A stretch of DNA of 9,892 nucleotides from JAIMBK01 sp040755975 (GTDB lineage Bacteria > Bacillota > Desulfotomaculia > Desulfotomaculales > Nap2-2B): NCBI GenBank assembly GCA_040755975.1, contig JBFLZY010000095.1, positions 1 to 9,892 of the forward strand, written 5' to 3'. Below are positions 4,854 to 9,892 of this stretch, piece by piece (positions within the stretch are counted from its first letter, which is position 1; every line of letters starts with the position of its first letter). Made by a program: the position numbers and the translations under genes. The notes under the pieces are model-generated. The model did no database searches, was not told the origin of the DNA, and was given only the letters and a program-made list of their open reading frames with translations.

Positions 4854-7412
4854 GTGATACCCCAGAGTTTAAACCTTCACAATTTTACGAGTTTTAGCGA
4901 TGTCAACATAGACTTCGGGCAGGTGAATATCGCCTGCCTGGCCGGTCCCAATGGCGCCGGGAAGTCGAGCATACTTGACGCAATCCTCTTTGCCCTGTAC
5001 GGCAAGACCGAGAGGGCCGACGGCGCGGATGATCTGGTGAGACGCGGAACCCAAGATATGAATGTGGAACTTACATTTATGCTTAATGGACAGCAATACC
5101 GCGTCACCAGGGTACGCAGCCTGACAGGCCGCGGGAAGTCGGTTATGGAATTGTCGGTATGGGGTGATGGCGGGTGGCAACCCATGACCGGTAAAACCAT
5201 AAGGGAAACCGAGGCTGCCCTGCAGGCTCTCTTACGTATGGATTACAAGACCTTCATATCTTCAGTAATGATCCTTCAAGGGCGGGCGGACGAATTTACC
5301 CGGGCCACGCCGGCGGAGAGAAAGACCATTCTGGGTCAAATACTCGGACTCGATATTTACGACACGTTACAAGAAGCGGCGCGGTTGAGAGCCAGGTCCA
5401 TGGAGGGGGAAATCAAGGCCCTTCATAGCCGGCTTAATGAGATTAAGCAGCAACTGGCAAAGCGGGACGAAGAAAAGGCCCGGGAAGCGGAATTATTAAC
5501 TCGCATCCAGGACCTGACCGGGCAGATACAGACTTATAACGACCGCATAGCCGAACTGCAGAAACACATGGCTATTTTGGAAGCCGAGGCTGGCAAACAA
5601 AAAGAATTTGAAGTGGAACGCCGGCAATTGGAGGGTGAGATTGCAAACCTGCAAGCCGAGCGTGAAAGTCTCCAGAAGAAAGTTGAACAGGCCAGCAAAA
5701 TGCTGGATGCGGAACAGGATATCCTTAAATATGCCAACCAGTACGAAAAAACCAAACAACAGTTGGTAATTCTAGAGGCGAAGCTTCCCCGTCTGCAGGC
5801 ATTGGATCAAGAAATTAAAGGTTTGGAGCAGCAAAGGAGCCAGGCGGATCGCCGCCTTACCCAAATCGTTGCTCAAATCAAAGGACTTGAGAATATACTG
5901 GCCAACCGCTCGGCACTGGAGCAAGCAGCTGCGGAATACGGGAAGGCAACATCCGACATAGAGAAAGTCGAAACCATGGCAGAACAATGGCAGGCTTTGA
6001 GTAACCAGGTCAAAGAGGCGCAATTCGCCTACCAGAAAGCTGCTCAGGATGTCAAGGTTAAGCGCCAGAACCTGGAGACAGAGATAGCTAACTTGGAGCG
6101 CAAGGTAGCGATGTTAGCCGATAGCGGGTGCCTTGATCCTGAAAAAGCAACCTGCAGGTTTCTGTCCGACGCCCAGGATGCCAAAGCGCGCCTGGTCCAA
6201 TTGACGCCCGTGCTTGAATCCCTGAAATCCGGGACGGCGCCGGAGATAAAAGAAGTTGACCGGCTTAAAAAGGAGCAGATGGATCTCGAGGTCAAGCGGG
6301 ATGCCCTTGGATACGATCCCAAAAAGAGGCAGCAGCTTAAGGACCTGGTAGCTGCATTACGCCACAAGGCGGAACAGGCTGCCCAACTGGCGAGCAAAGC
6401 GGAACTACTGGAAAACCTGCGCGAACAAGAGCGGCAGTCCCGGGAAGGATTGGCGGACATTGAAAAGCGTCAGCAGTCTCTTAGGGGTGAACATCAGCAA
6501 CTCGACCGGGAGTTAGCATCTCTTGTCCAAATGCGCGACGCGCTTCCTAAACTCGAAAGGTGGGCAAAGGCCAAGGAATCCCTGCCGGCCGCCAGGCAGG
6601 TTGTCCAGGAAGCCCAGGAGCGGGATGCGTGGTATGAATCCCAGTTAACGGGACGTGAAGAGCGGTTGGAGACCGTCAAGGCGAAGCTGACAGATTGCGA
6701 GGGGACCGAAACCAAGATGGCGGAGTTGAACGGGCAGATGGTCCTGGCGCAGCATGAAGTATCCGGCGTTCAATCCGAATTGCAGAACGCTCAAAGGCAG
6801 TTGGGCATGGTGCAGCAAACATTGGCTTCTCTTAAGCGGTTAGATGTAGAGGCTAAAGAAATCAGGGAAAAAGTTGAAAGCGGCACGTCAGAACAGTGGA
6901 AGTATCAAATGCTGGTGACCGCTTTCGGCAAGAACGGTGTGCCGGCACTGATCATTGAGAATGCCGTACCAACCATTGAGGCTATAGCAAATGAACTGTT
7001 GGGTCTTATGTCAAACGGACAGATGACGGTAAATCTGATTACTCAACGCGAGAAAAAGACCGGGGGGGTTTCGGAAACACTGGATATCGTGATTAACGAC
7101 GGCATGGGTGCGCGGGAGTATTCCACGTTCTCGGGCGCCGAGCGGTTTAAGGTTGATCTGGCGCTACGTATAGCAATATCGGAATTTCTGGCCCAGCGGG
7201 CAGGTTCCAGCGTGGAAACCCTGGTGATTGACGAAGGGTTGGGCGCCCTGGATCCGGACGGGCGGAATAAGTTCATAGAGGCTATTAATGCTATTCGTGG
7301 ACGTTTCAAGAAGATTCTGGTTGTGACCCACCTGGAGGAACTGAAAGACGCCTTCCCCTCCAGGCTGCAGGTGGAAAAGACACCGCAGGGTTCGGTGGTG
7401 CGTATAGCGTAA
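4854..7412 (+). CDS. sbcC: SbcC/Rad50-like SMC-family ATPase
   Basis: This is an 852-residue ATPase. The N-terminal head has Walker A GPNGAGKSS (31-39) and the Q-loop at Q142. Two long coiled-coil arms run about 165-415 and 445-690. The C-terminal head has the ABC signature SGAE (760-763), Walker B LVIDE (790-794), the D-loop GALD (797-800) and the switch histidine H826. With the SbcD-like protein it should make the DNA-end-processing SbcCD complex; T4 gp46 is a phage analogue. The hook at the arm apex is unusual: instead of CxxC there is C426 and C434 (C-LDPEKAT-C) followed by RFLSDA, exactly at the middle of the chain. The protein is shorter than typical bacterial SbcC (about 1000 residues) because the arms are short. 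GTG 4854 follows AAGGAGGG (4839-4846) with a 7-base spacer and directly abuts the preceding stop. Confidence 0.93.
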   Translation: MIPQSLNLHNFTSFSDVNIDFGQVNIACLAGPNGAGKSSILDAILFALYGKTERADGADDLVRRGTQDMNVELTFMLNGQQYRVTRVRSLTGRGKSVMELSVWGDGGWQPMTGKTIRETEAALQALLRMDYKTFISSVMILQGRADEFTRATPAERKTILGQILGLDIYDTLQEAARLRARSMEGEIKALHSRLNEIKQQLAKRDEEKAREAELLTRIQDLTGQIQTYNDRIAELQKHMAILEAEAGKQKEFEVERRQLEGEIANLQAERESLQKKVEQASKMLDAEQDILKYANQYEKTKQQLVILEAKLPRLQALDQEIKGLEQQRSQADRRLTQIVAQIKGLENILANRSALEQAAAEYGKATSDIEKVETMAEQWQALSNQVKEAQFAYQKAAQDVKVKRQNLETEIANLERKVAMLADSGCLDPEKATCRFLSDAQDAKARLVQLTPVLESLKSGTAPEIKEVDRLKKEQMDLEVKRDALGYDPKKRQQLKDLVAALRHKAEQAAQLASKAELLENLREQERQSREGLADIEKRQQSLRGEHQQLDRELASLVQMRDALPKLERWAKAKESLPAARQVVQEAQERDAWYESQLTGREERLETVKAKLTDCEGTETKMAELNGQMVLAQHEVSGVQSELQNAQRQLGMVQQTLASLKRLDVEAKEIREKVESGTSEQWKYQMLVTAFGKNGVPALIIENAVPTIEAIANELLGLMSNGQMTVNLITQREKKTGGVSETLDIVINDGMGAREYSTFSGAERFKVDLALRIAISEFLAQRAGSSVETLVIDEGLGALDPDGRNKFIEAINAIRGRFKKILVVTHLEELKDAFPSRLQVEKTPQGSVVRIA

Positions 7413-7424
7413 CGGTCGTATGGG

Positions 7425-7458
7425 TGCAGGGGGGGGGGTGAACATCCCCCCTGCATTT
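7425..7458 (+). terminator. Probable terminator after sbcC, with a G10 tract
   Basis: TGCAGGGGGG (7425-7434) pairs perfectly with CCCCCCTGCA (7446-7455) around an 11-base loop and is followed by only TTT. It lies 12 bases after the SbcC stop and before a new promoter, so it probably ends the recombination transcript. The short U tract makes it weaker than a textbook site. The ten consecutive G residues (7429-7438) are prone to length error and slippage. Confidence 0.6.
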
Positions 7459-7494
7459 GAAAAGCAAAATGTTGAAATTAATGCTTTAAGGTAA

Positions 7495-7523
7495 TTGCGT
7501 CATGCCGGTATGTCTGGTATACT
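7495..7523 (+). promoter_or_regulatory. Extended -10 promoter for the coiled-coil gene
   Basis: The -35 element TTGCGT (7495-7500), a 17-base spacer and -10 TATACT (7518-7523, five of six matching consensus) form a sigma-A type promoter. TG at 7515-7516 gives an extended -10. The -10 box lies inside the first GTATAC palindrome, so a protein bound there would block RNA polymerase. Confidence 0.6.
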
Positions 7524-7552
7524 ATGAGTATACCGGTATACGATAGTATACC
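7516..7552 (+). promoter_or_regulatory. Two abutting palindromic operators (GGTATAC...GTATACC)
   Basis: The first is GGTATACT-ATG-AGTATACC (7516-7534) and the second is GGTATAC-GATA-GTATACC (7535-7552). They touch, and their junction creates a further perfect palindrome, GTATACCGGTATAC (7528-7541). Isolated GGTAT half-sites occur at 7507-7511 and 7569-7573. The site overlaps the promoter, and the next gene encodes a ribbon-helix-helix protein, a class that binds such repeated short sites, so autorepression is likely. Confidence 0.75.
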
Positions 7553-7573
7553 ACAGTAAAATTAAGGGGGTAT

Positions 7574-7581
7574 GGTATACC
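7574..7581 (+). promoter_or_regulatory. Third GGTATACC palindrome, adjoining the start codon
   Basis: This perfect 8-bp palindrome GGTATACC lies between the ribosome site AAGGGGGT (7564-7571) and GTG 7582. It repeats the half-site of the two upstream operators and may extend a cooperative binding array toward the gene. Confidence 0.55.
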
Positions 7582-8430
7582 GTGAAAGACACAACCGCAA
7601 AAATTGATCCCGAGACCCGTGATAAGCTGGCGGCCATGGCTGAGGTAGCCGGCATGACAGCCAAGGACTTCATTGCCCACCTGGTGGCGTCTTATGAGGC
7701 GAACCAGGCCCGCGAAAGCGTGGCCGAGACCAAGGAGATGGGTGTTCTCCGCCACCACCTATCACGAATCGAAGAAATATATATTTCTATGGTGAAGTCC
7801 AGCAAAGACCGGCAGGATGCCGATGCTATCCGAATCTCTCAAGCGGAGGATGATGCCATTCAGGCTAAGGCTGCCGCCCTGGAGGCAAAGGCCGAAGCAG
7901 AACGAATTGTTCAGGATGCCCGAGAAGAAATCGAAAAGATCAAGGCTGAAGCTGCTCTGGCCCGGGAAAATGCGCAGAAGGAAATCCAAGAAGCGCAGGA
8001 GGAGTTAGAACGGGCACGGGAGGCACAGGAGCAAGCCGCCAGGCTGGCTGCTCTGGCTGATAAAGCGGCTGCAGCCGCCGAACAGCGGGCTGCTCAACTG
8101 GAATCTCTGGCCGGTCAAGCCGAAGAGTATCGGCAGGAAGCGGCCCAGTACCGGCAGGAACGGGACGAACTGGCTCGCAGGCTGAAGCAGTTGGAAGAAG
8201 AATTATCCCGGGCAAGGGAAGAAGCCAAAACCGCGCTGGATGCCCAGATTGCCAAAAATGAGGATGCCCTTCAGCGGGCACTTGAACGCGCGGATGTTGA
8301 AAAGGAAAAGGCACTTCTGGCTGTCCGCCGGGAGTATATGGACGAAATAGGAAAATTGCGCGAAGCAATTGCAACGCTGAGGGAAGAAAAAGCGGATCTT
8401 GAGGTAAAAATTAGTCAAGCCAAGAAGTAA
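7582..8430 (+). CDS. Ribbon-helix-helix DNA-binding protein with long coiled coil
   Basis: This is a 282-residue protein of no family I can name. Residues 4-9 (TTAKID) would form the beta strand, and 10-24 (PETRDKLAAMAEVAG) and 25-41 (MTAKDFIAHLVASYEA) the two helices, of a MetJ/Arc/CopG ribbon-helix-helix domain. From about residue 80 to the end it is almost wholly Ala/Glu/Lys/Arg/Gln, with heptad-like spacing typical of one long coiled coil. There is no transmembrane segment, Cys or nucleotide-binding motif. GTG 7582 is preceded by AAGGGGGT (7564-7571), a spacer of about 10 bases. The gene has its own promoter set inside palindromic repeats. The design (DNA-binding head, long coiled coil, repeats just upstream) resembles KfrA-like and pSK1-Par-like plasmid proteins, which use helix-turn-helix heads instead. 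A segregation, DNA-bridging or autoregulatory role is inferred. It is probably co-transcribed with the PC4-like gene. Confidence 0.75.
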   Translation: MKDTTAKIDPETRDKLAAMAEVAGMTAKDFIAHLVASYEANQARESVAETKEMGVLRHHLSRIEEIYISMVKSSKDRQDADAIRISQAEDDAIQAKAAALEAKAEAERIVQDAREEIEKIKAEAALARENAQKEIQEAQEELERAREAQEQAARLAALADKAAAAAEQRAAQLESLAGQAEEYRQEAAQYRQERDELARRLKQLEEELSRAREEAKTALDAQIAKNEDALQRALERADVEKEKALLAVRREYMDEIGKLREAIATLREEKADLEVKISQAKK

Positions 8431-8460
8431 AGGTAATTCTCGGTTAGGAGGATGATTTCC

Positions 8461-8658
8461 GTGGCCACGATAATTGAAAAGAACAAGCGTGAGCAGATAC
8501 GCATTGAAGTTAATGAGTTCAGGGGTCAAGACTTGGTGGATATAAGAGTTTATTATCAAGACCAGGATAGCGGCGAATGGAAACCCAGCAAGAAAGGCAT
8601 CGCCTTCAGGGTTGAATTGCTGCCCGAAGTTATCGAGGCGTTGCAGGCTTTAACTTAA
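8461..8658 (+). CDS. PC4/YdbC-like ssDNA-binding protein
   Basis: This is a 65-residue protein that covers nearly the whole PC4 (transcriptional coactivator p15) domain, with REQIRIEVNEFRGQDLVDIR, VYYQDQDSGEWKPSKKGIAF and LLPEVIEALQAL. The family forms dimers that bind single-stranded DNA. Small bacterial and phage members such as YdbC are linked to replication, recombination or transcription. GTG 8461 is chosen because AGGAGG (8446-8451) lies 9 bases before it. The in-frame ATG at 8452 touches that site and leaves no room for initiation. It follows the coiled-coil gene by 30 bases and is followed by a good terminator, so it closes a two-gene unit. A ssDNA-binding protein would complement the nearby end-resection genes. 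Confidence 0.85.
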   Translation: MATIIEKNKREQIRIEVNEFRGQDLVDIRVYYQDQDSGEWKPSKKGIAFRVELLPEVIEALQALT

Positions 8659-8674
8659 CATATCCCAAGAAAGG

Positions 8675-8700
8675 CGGAGGGTTATCCCCTCCGTATTTTT
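8675..8700 (+). terminator. Rho-independent terminator of the coiled-coil/PC4 unit
   Basis: CGGAGGG (8675-8681) pairs with CCCTCCG (8687-8693) around TTATC and is followed by TATTTTT (8694-8700). It serves the + strand transcript and lies directly at the 3' end of the convergent integrase. On the - strand the hairpin is followed only by CCTTTCTT, so it is at best a weak terminator there. Confidence 0.85.
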
Positions 8701-9598
8701 AACTGCGTGAACTGAGTTGTGGAAAATATTGACGGTAAATCTCCTTTAGCTTCGGCTGAGCGACGTGGGTATAGATTTGGGTGGTGCTGATACGCTCGTG
8801 CCCAAGCAGTTCCTGTACGTAGCGCATATCGGCGCCATTCTCCAGCAGATGGGTGGCAAAACTGTGGCGAAAGGTGTGCGGGGTGACATTGGTCATTATC
8901 CCTGCCCTTTTCCTGGCCCGCTCAATTATTTCTACAACCACATTCCGGTTAAGGCGTTCTCCCCGCGCGCCAAGGAATAGGGCCCGGGTGGTTTTTCCAT
9001 TCGTGAAGTAACCGCGCGCCCAGGAAGTGTATACTTTGATGGCCTGGATTGCCGAATCTGTAAAGTATACGATCCTCTCTTTATTACCCTTGCCTTTAAC
9101 GATGGCTTGTCCCAGGTTAAGATCTATGTCCTCCATGTTTATTCCGCAAAGCTCGCTTACCCGGCAACCTGTGGAATACAAAGCCTCCAGAACGGCGCGG
9201 TCTCTCATGTCTTGCGGAGTATGTTTTTTAATAGCCCTGAGAATTTTAGCTGCATCATCCTGAGTAAGTACCCGCGGCAACCTCTTCGGTTCGCGCGGAC
9301 GTTTTACAAGATACCAGGGGTCCTTTTGAGTAAAGCCACGGGCAATACCCCACTGATAAAATGCTTTCATGTAGGCTATGACATGGCCGACGTAACCAGG
9401 GCTATAGTCGGCTTTAATTGCCATGAGGAATTCCGTTACGTCGTCTTCATCAGCCTCCCAGGGTCCTATATTCCTGCCATCCAGGTAGACGCTCCAGCGC
9501 TTGATCCAGCGTTTGTACTGCTCATAGGTGCTGGTGCTTAAATCTTTGTCGTTCTGGCAGTAAGTAAGAAACCTTCTGTACTCACTCTGTTTTGACAT
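8699..9598 (-). CDS. int: Tyrosine recombinase / integrase (XerC/D-like)
   Basis: This is a 299-residue site-specific recombinase. Residues about 5-90 form the SAM-like core-binding domain (TYEQYKRWIKRWSVYLDG, VIAYMKAFYQWGIARG) and about 107-290 the catalytic domain. All active-site residues are visible: R146 (STGCRVSEL), K170 (GKGNKERIV), H241 and R244 (PHTFRHSFATHLL), H267 (LLGHERIST) and the nucleophile Y276 (QIYTHV). It should integrate and excise the element, acting at an att site. The short N-terminus lacks the extra arm-binding domain of lambda-type integrases, so a XerC/D-like mode is possible. The ATG at 9598 is preceded on the - strand by AGGAGGT (9612-9606) with 7 bases between. 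A GTG at 9607 in the same frame overlaps that site and is unlikely to be used. It is convergent with all the other genes. Confidence 0.94.
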   Translation of the reverse strand: MSKQSEYRRFLTYCQNDKDLSTSTYEQYKRWIKRWSVYLDGRNIGPWEADEDDVTEFLMAIKADYSPGYVGHVIAYMKAFYQWGIARGFTQKDPWYLVKRPREPKRLPRVLTQDDAAKILRAIKKHTPQDMRDRAVLEALYSTGCRVSELCGINMEDIDLNLGQAIVKGKGNKERIVYFTDSAIQAIKVYTSWARGYFTNGKTTRALFLGARGERLNRNVVVEIIERARKRAGIMTNVTPHTFRHSFATHLLENGADMRYVQELLGHERISTTQIYTHVAQPKLKEIYRQYFPQLSSRS

Positions 9599-9605
9599 AA
9601 AAAAC

Positions 9606-9612
9606 ACCTCCT
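9606..9612 (-). promoter_or_regulatory. Integrase ribosome binding site
   Basis: AGGAGGT on the - strand lies 7 bases before ATG 9598. It decides against the in-frame GTG at 9607, which is inside it. Confidence 0.8.
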
Positions 9613-9711
9613 ATAAAAGTTGAATGGAGGTAGGATTTCGACGAATATCTTCTAATTCCTTCAAATTGCTGATGCGGCCACCTCCATGCTCGTTCTATCA
9701 GAAATCCAGTT

Positions 9712-9757
9712 GGTTCATTCCGAATATTTGGTTCAATATCGTTATCCGCTAGGTTCA
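9712..9757 (+). repeat. Three GGTTCA direct repeats
   Basis: TTGGTTCATT, TTGGTTCAAT and TAGGTTCATT have their GGTTCA cores at 9712-9717, 9730-9735 and 9752-9757, spaced 18 and 22 bases apart. An inverted copy (TGAACC) is at 9820-9825. They lie about 110-160 bases upstream of the integrase start and could be binding sites for a recombination protein. Chance is possible for such a short core. Confidence 0.4.
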
Positions 9758-9788
9758 TTTCGCTACGCTCCGACCAGAAATTTTTCAG

Positions 9789-9811
9789 AACGCGGGAAAC
9801 CGCGTTTTTTT
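9789..9811 (+). terminator. Terminator-like hairpin upstream of the integrase
   Basis: AACGCGG (9789-9795) and CCGCGTT (9800-9806) close a GAAA tetraloop, followed by TTTTT (9807-9811). It is nested in a larger pairing of ACCAGAAA (9773-9780) with TTTCTGGT (9813-9820). It would act on + strand transcription, yet no + strand gene precedes it in the window, so it may belong to an element or host transcript across a junction. Confidence 0.6.
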
Positions 9812-9892
9812 GTTTCTGGTGAACCTTGCGACCTCTCCGCCCCAAAGCACGTGCGCTAATCACGCCTAATGCCTCACGAAGAGGTTAAATGG

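Larger units (their letters stand above)
9599..9892. other. Non-coding region upstream of the integrase; possible attachment region
   Basis: I see no convincing gene here: frames on both strands lack ribosome sites and cross a hairpin. It holds three GGTTCA direct repeats, an 8-bp inverted pair (ATGGAGGT 9624-9631 and ACCTCCAT 9680-9687) and a terminator-like hairpin at 9789-9811. I found no clear sigma-A promoter for the integrase and no tRNA remnant. Sequence upstream of an integrase gene at the end of an element often contains attP or attL/attR, but the core cannot be located from one window. Confidence 0.4.

Noticed and set aside
7505..7581. GTATAC repeats read as a CRISPR array
   Set aside because: There are too few and too short repeats, no regular spacers and no cas genes; palindromic operators explain them better.
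7940..8374. A Pro/Leu-rich 144-codon - strand frame opposite the coiled-coil gene
   Set aside because: It arises from the complement of repetitive Glu/Ala/Arg/Gln codons; the + strand coiled coil with promoter and ribosome site is the real gene.
9637..9650. A 0A-box-like CGTCGAA on the - strand upstream of the integrase
   Set aside because: It is one base off the TGTCGAA core and stands alone without a promoter I can place, so chance is likely.
9686..9859. A 57-codon + strand frame
   Set aside because: No ribosome site precedes it, and it crosses the GAAA-loop hairpin and its T run. Composition looks non-coding.
9582..9863. A 93-codon - strand frame upstream of the integrase
   Set aside because: It runs through the terminator-like hairpin and into the integrase start in another frame, has no ribosome site, and its product has no motif I recognise.
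9879..9892. Possible gene start ATG 9889 after AAGAGGT
   Set aside because: The spacer is only 3 bases and just one codon is visible, so it cannot be judged.
9599..9892. tRNA gene or tRNA 3' end as an integration target
   Set aside because: I could not find a T-arm GGTTCRANTCC sequence with a matching acceptor stem; the GGTTCA repeats lack the rest of the T-arm.

Overview
The window looks like one end of a prophage or related integrative element in a low-to-mid GC Gram-positive (Firmicutes) host. The reasons are strong AAGGAGG-type Shine-Dalgarno sites 6-9 bases before nearly every start, frequent GTG and TTG starts, and Firmicutes-phage gene families (replisome organizer, ORF6N/KilAC antirepressor, PC4-like protein, DUF1540-like microprotein). 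The balanced base composition and Lys/Glu/Arg-rich proteins would fit a clostridial, possibly thermophilic, host such as the Moorella/Desulfotomaculum group, but this is only a guess. No head, tail, lysis or packaging gene is present.

Layout: (1) 1-2171, replication and regulation. The window opens inside the 3' end of an antirepressor gene, followed by a 36-residue Cys-rich gene, a phage replisome organizer (about 307/352-1398) and a second antirepressor whose 3' end is almost identical to the first. (2) 2186-7412, a recombination cassette on the + strand: a zinc-finger protein that may be a single-strand annealing recombinase, SbcD-like nuclease, a 74-residue two-CxxC protein and SbcC-like ATPase. 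(3) 7413-8700, a separately controlled two-gene unit: a terminator, an extended -10 promoter embedded in GTATAC palindromes, a ribbon-helix-helix plus coiled-coil protein, a PC4/YdbC-like ssDNA-binding protein and a terminator. (4) 8699-9598, a tyrosine recombinase on the - strand, convergent with the rest. (5) 9599-9892, a non-coding stretch with repeats and a hairpin that may hold the attachment region.

How it may work together: the replisome organizer would recruit host replication proteins to an origin, possibly the 12-bp repeat array inside its own gene. SbcCD, the annealing-protein candidate and the PC4 protein would process DNA ends and ssDNA for recombination-dependent replication. 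The antirepressors would act in induction, and the integrase in entry and exit. The least familiar part is the ribbon-helix-helix/coiled-coil protein with its palindrome array. Its architecture recalls single-protein plasmid segregation or KfrA-like nucleoprotein systems, and I could not match it to a named family.
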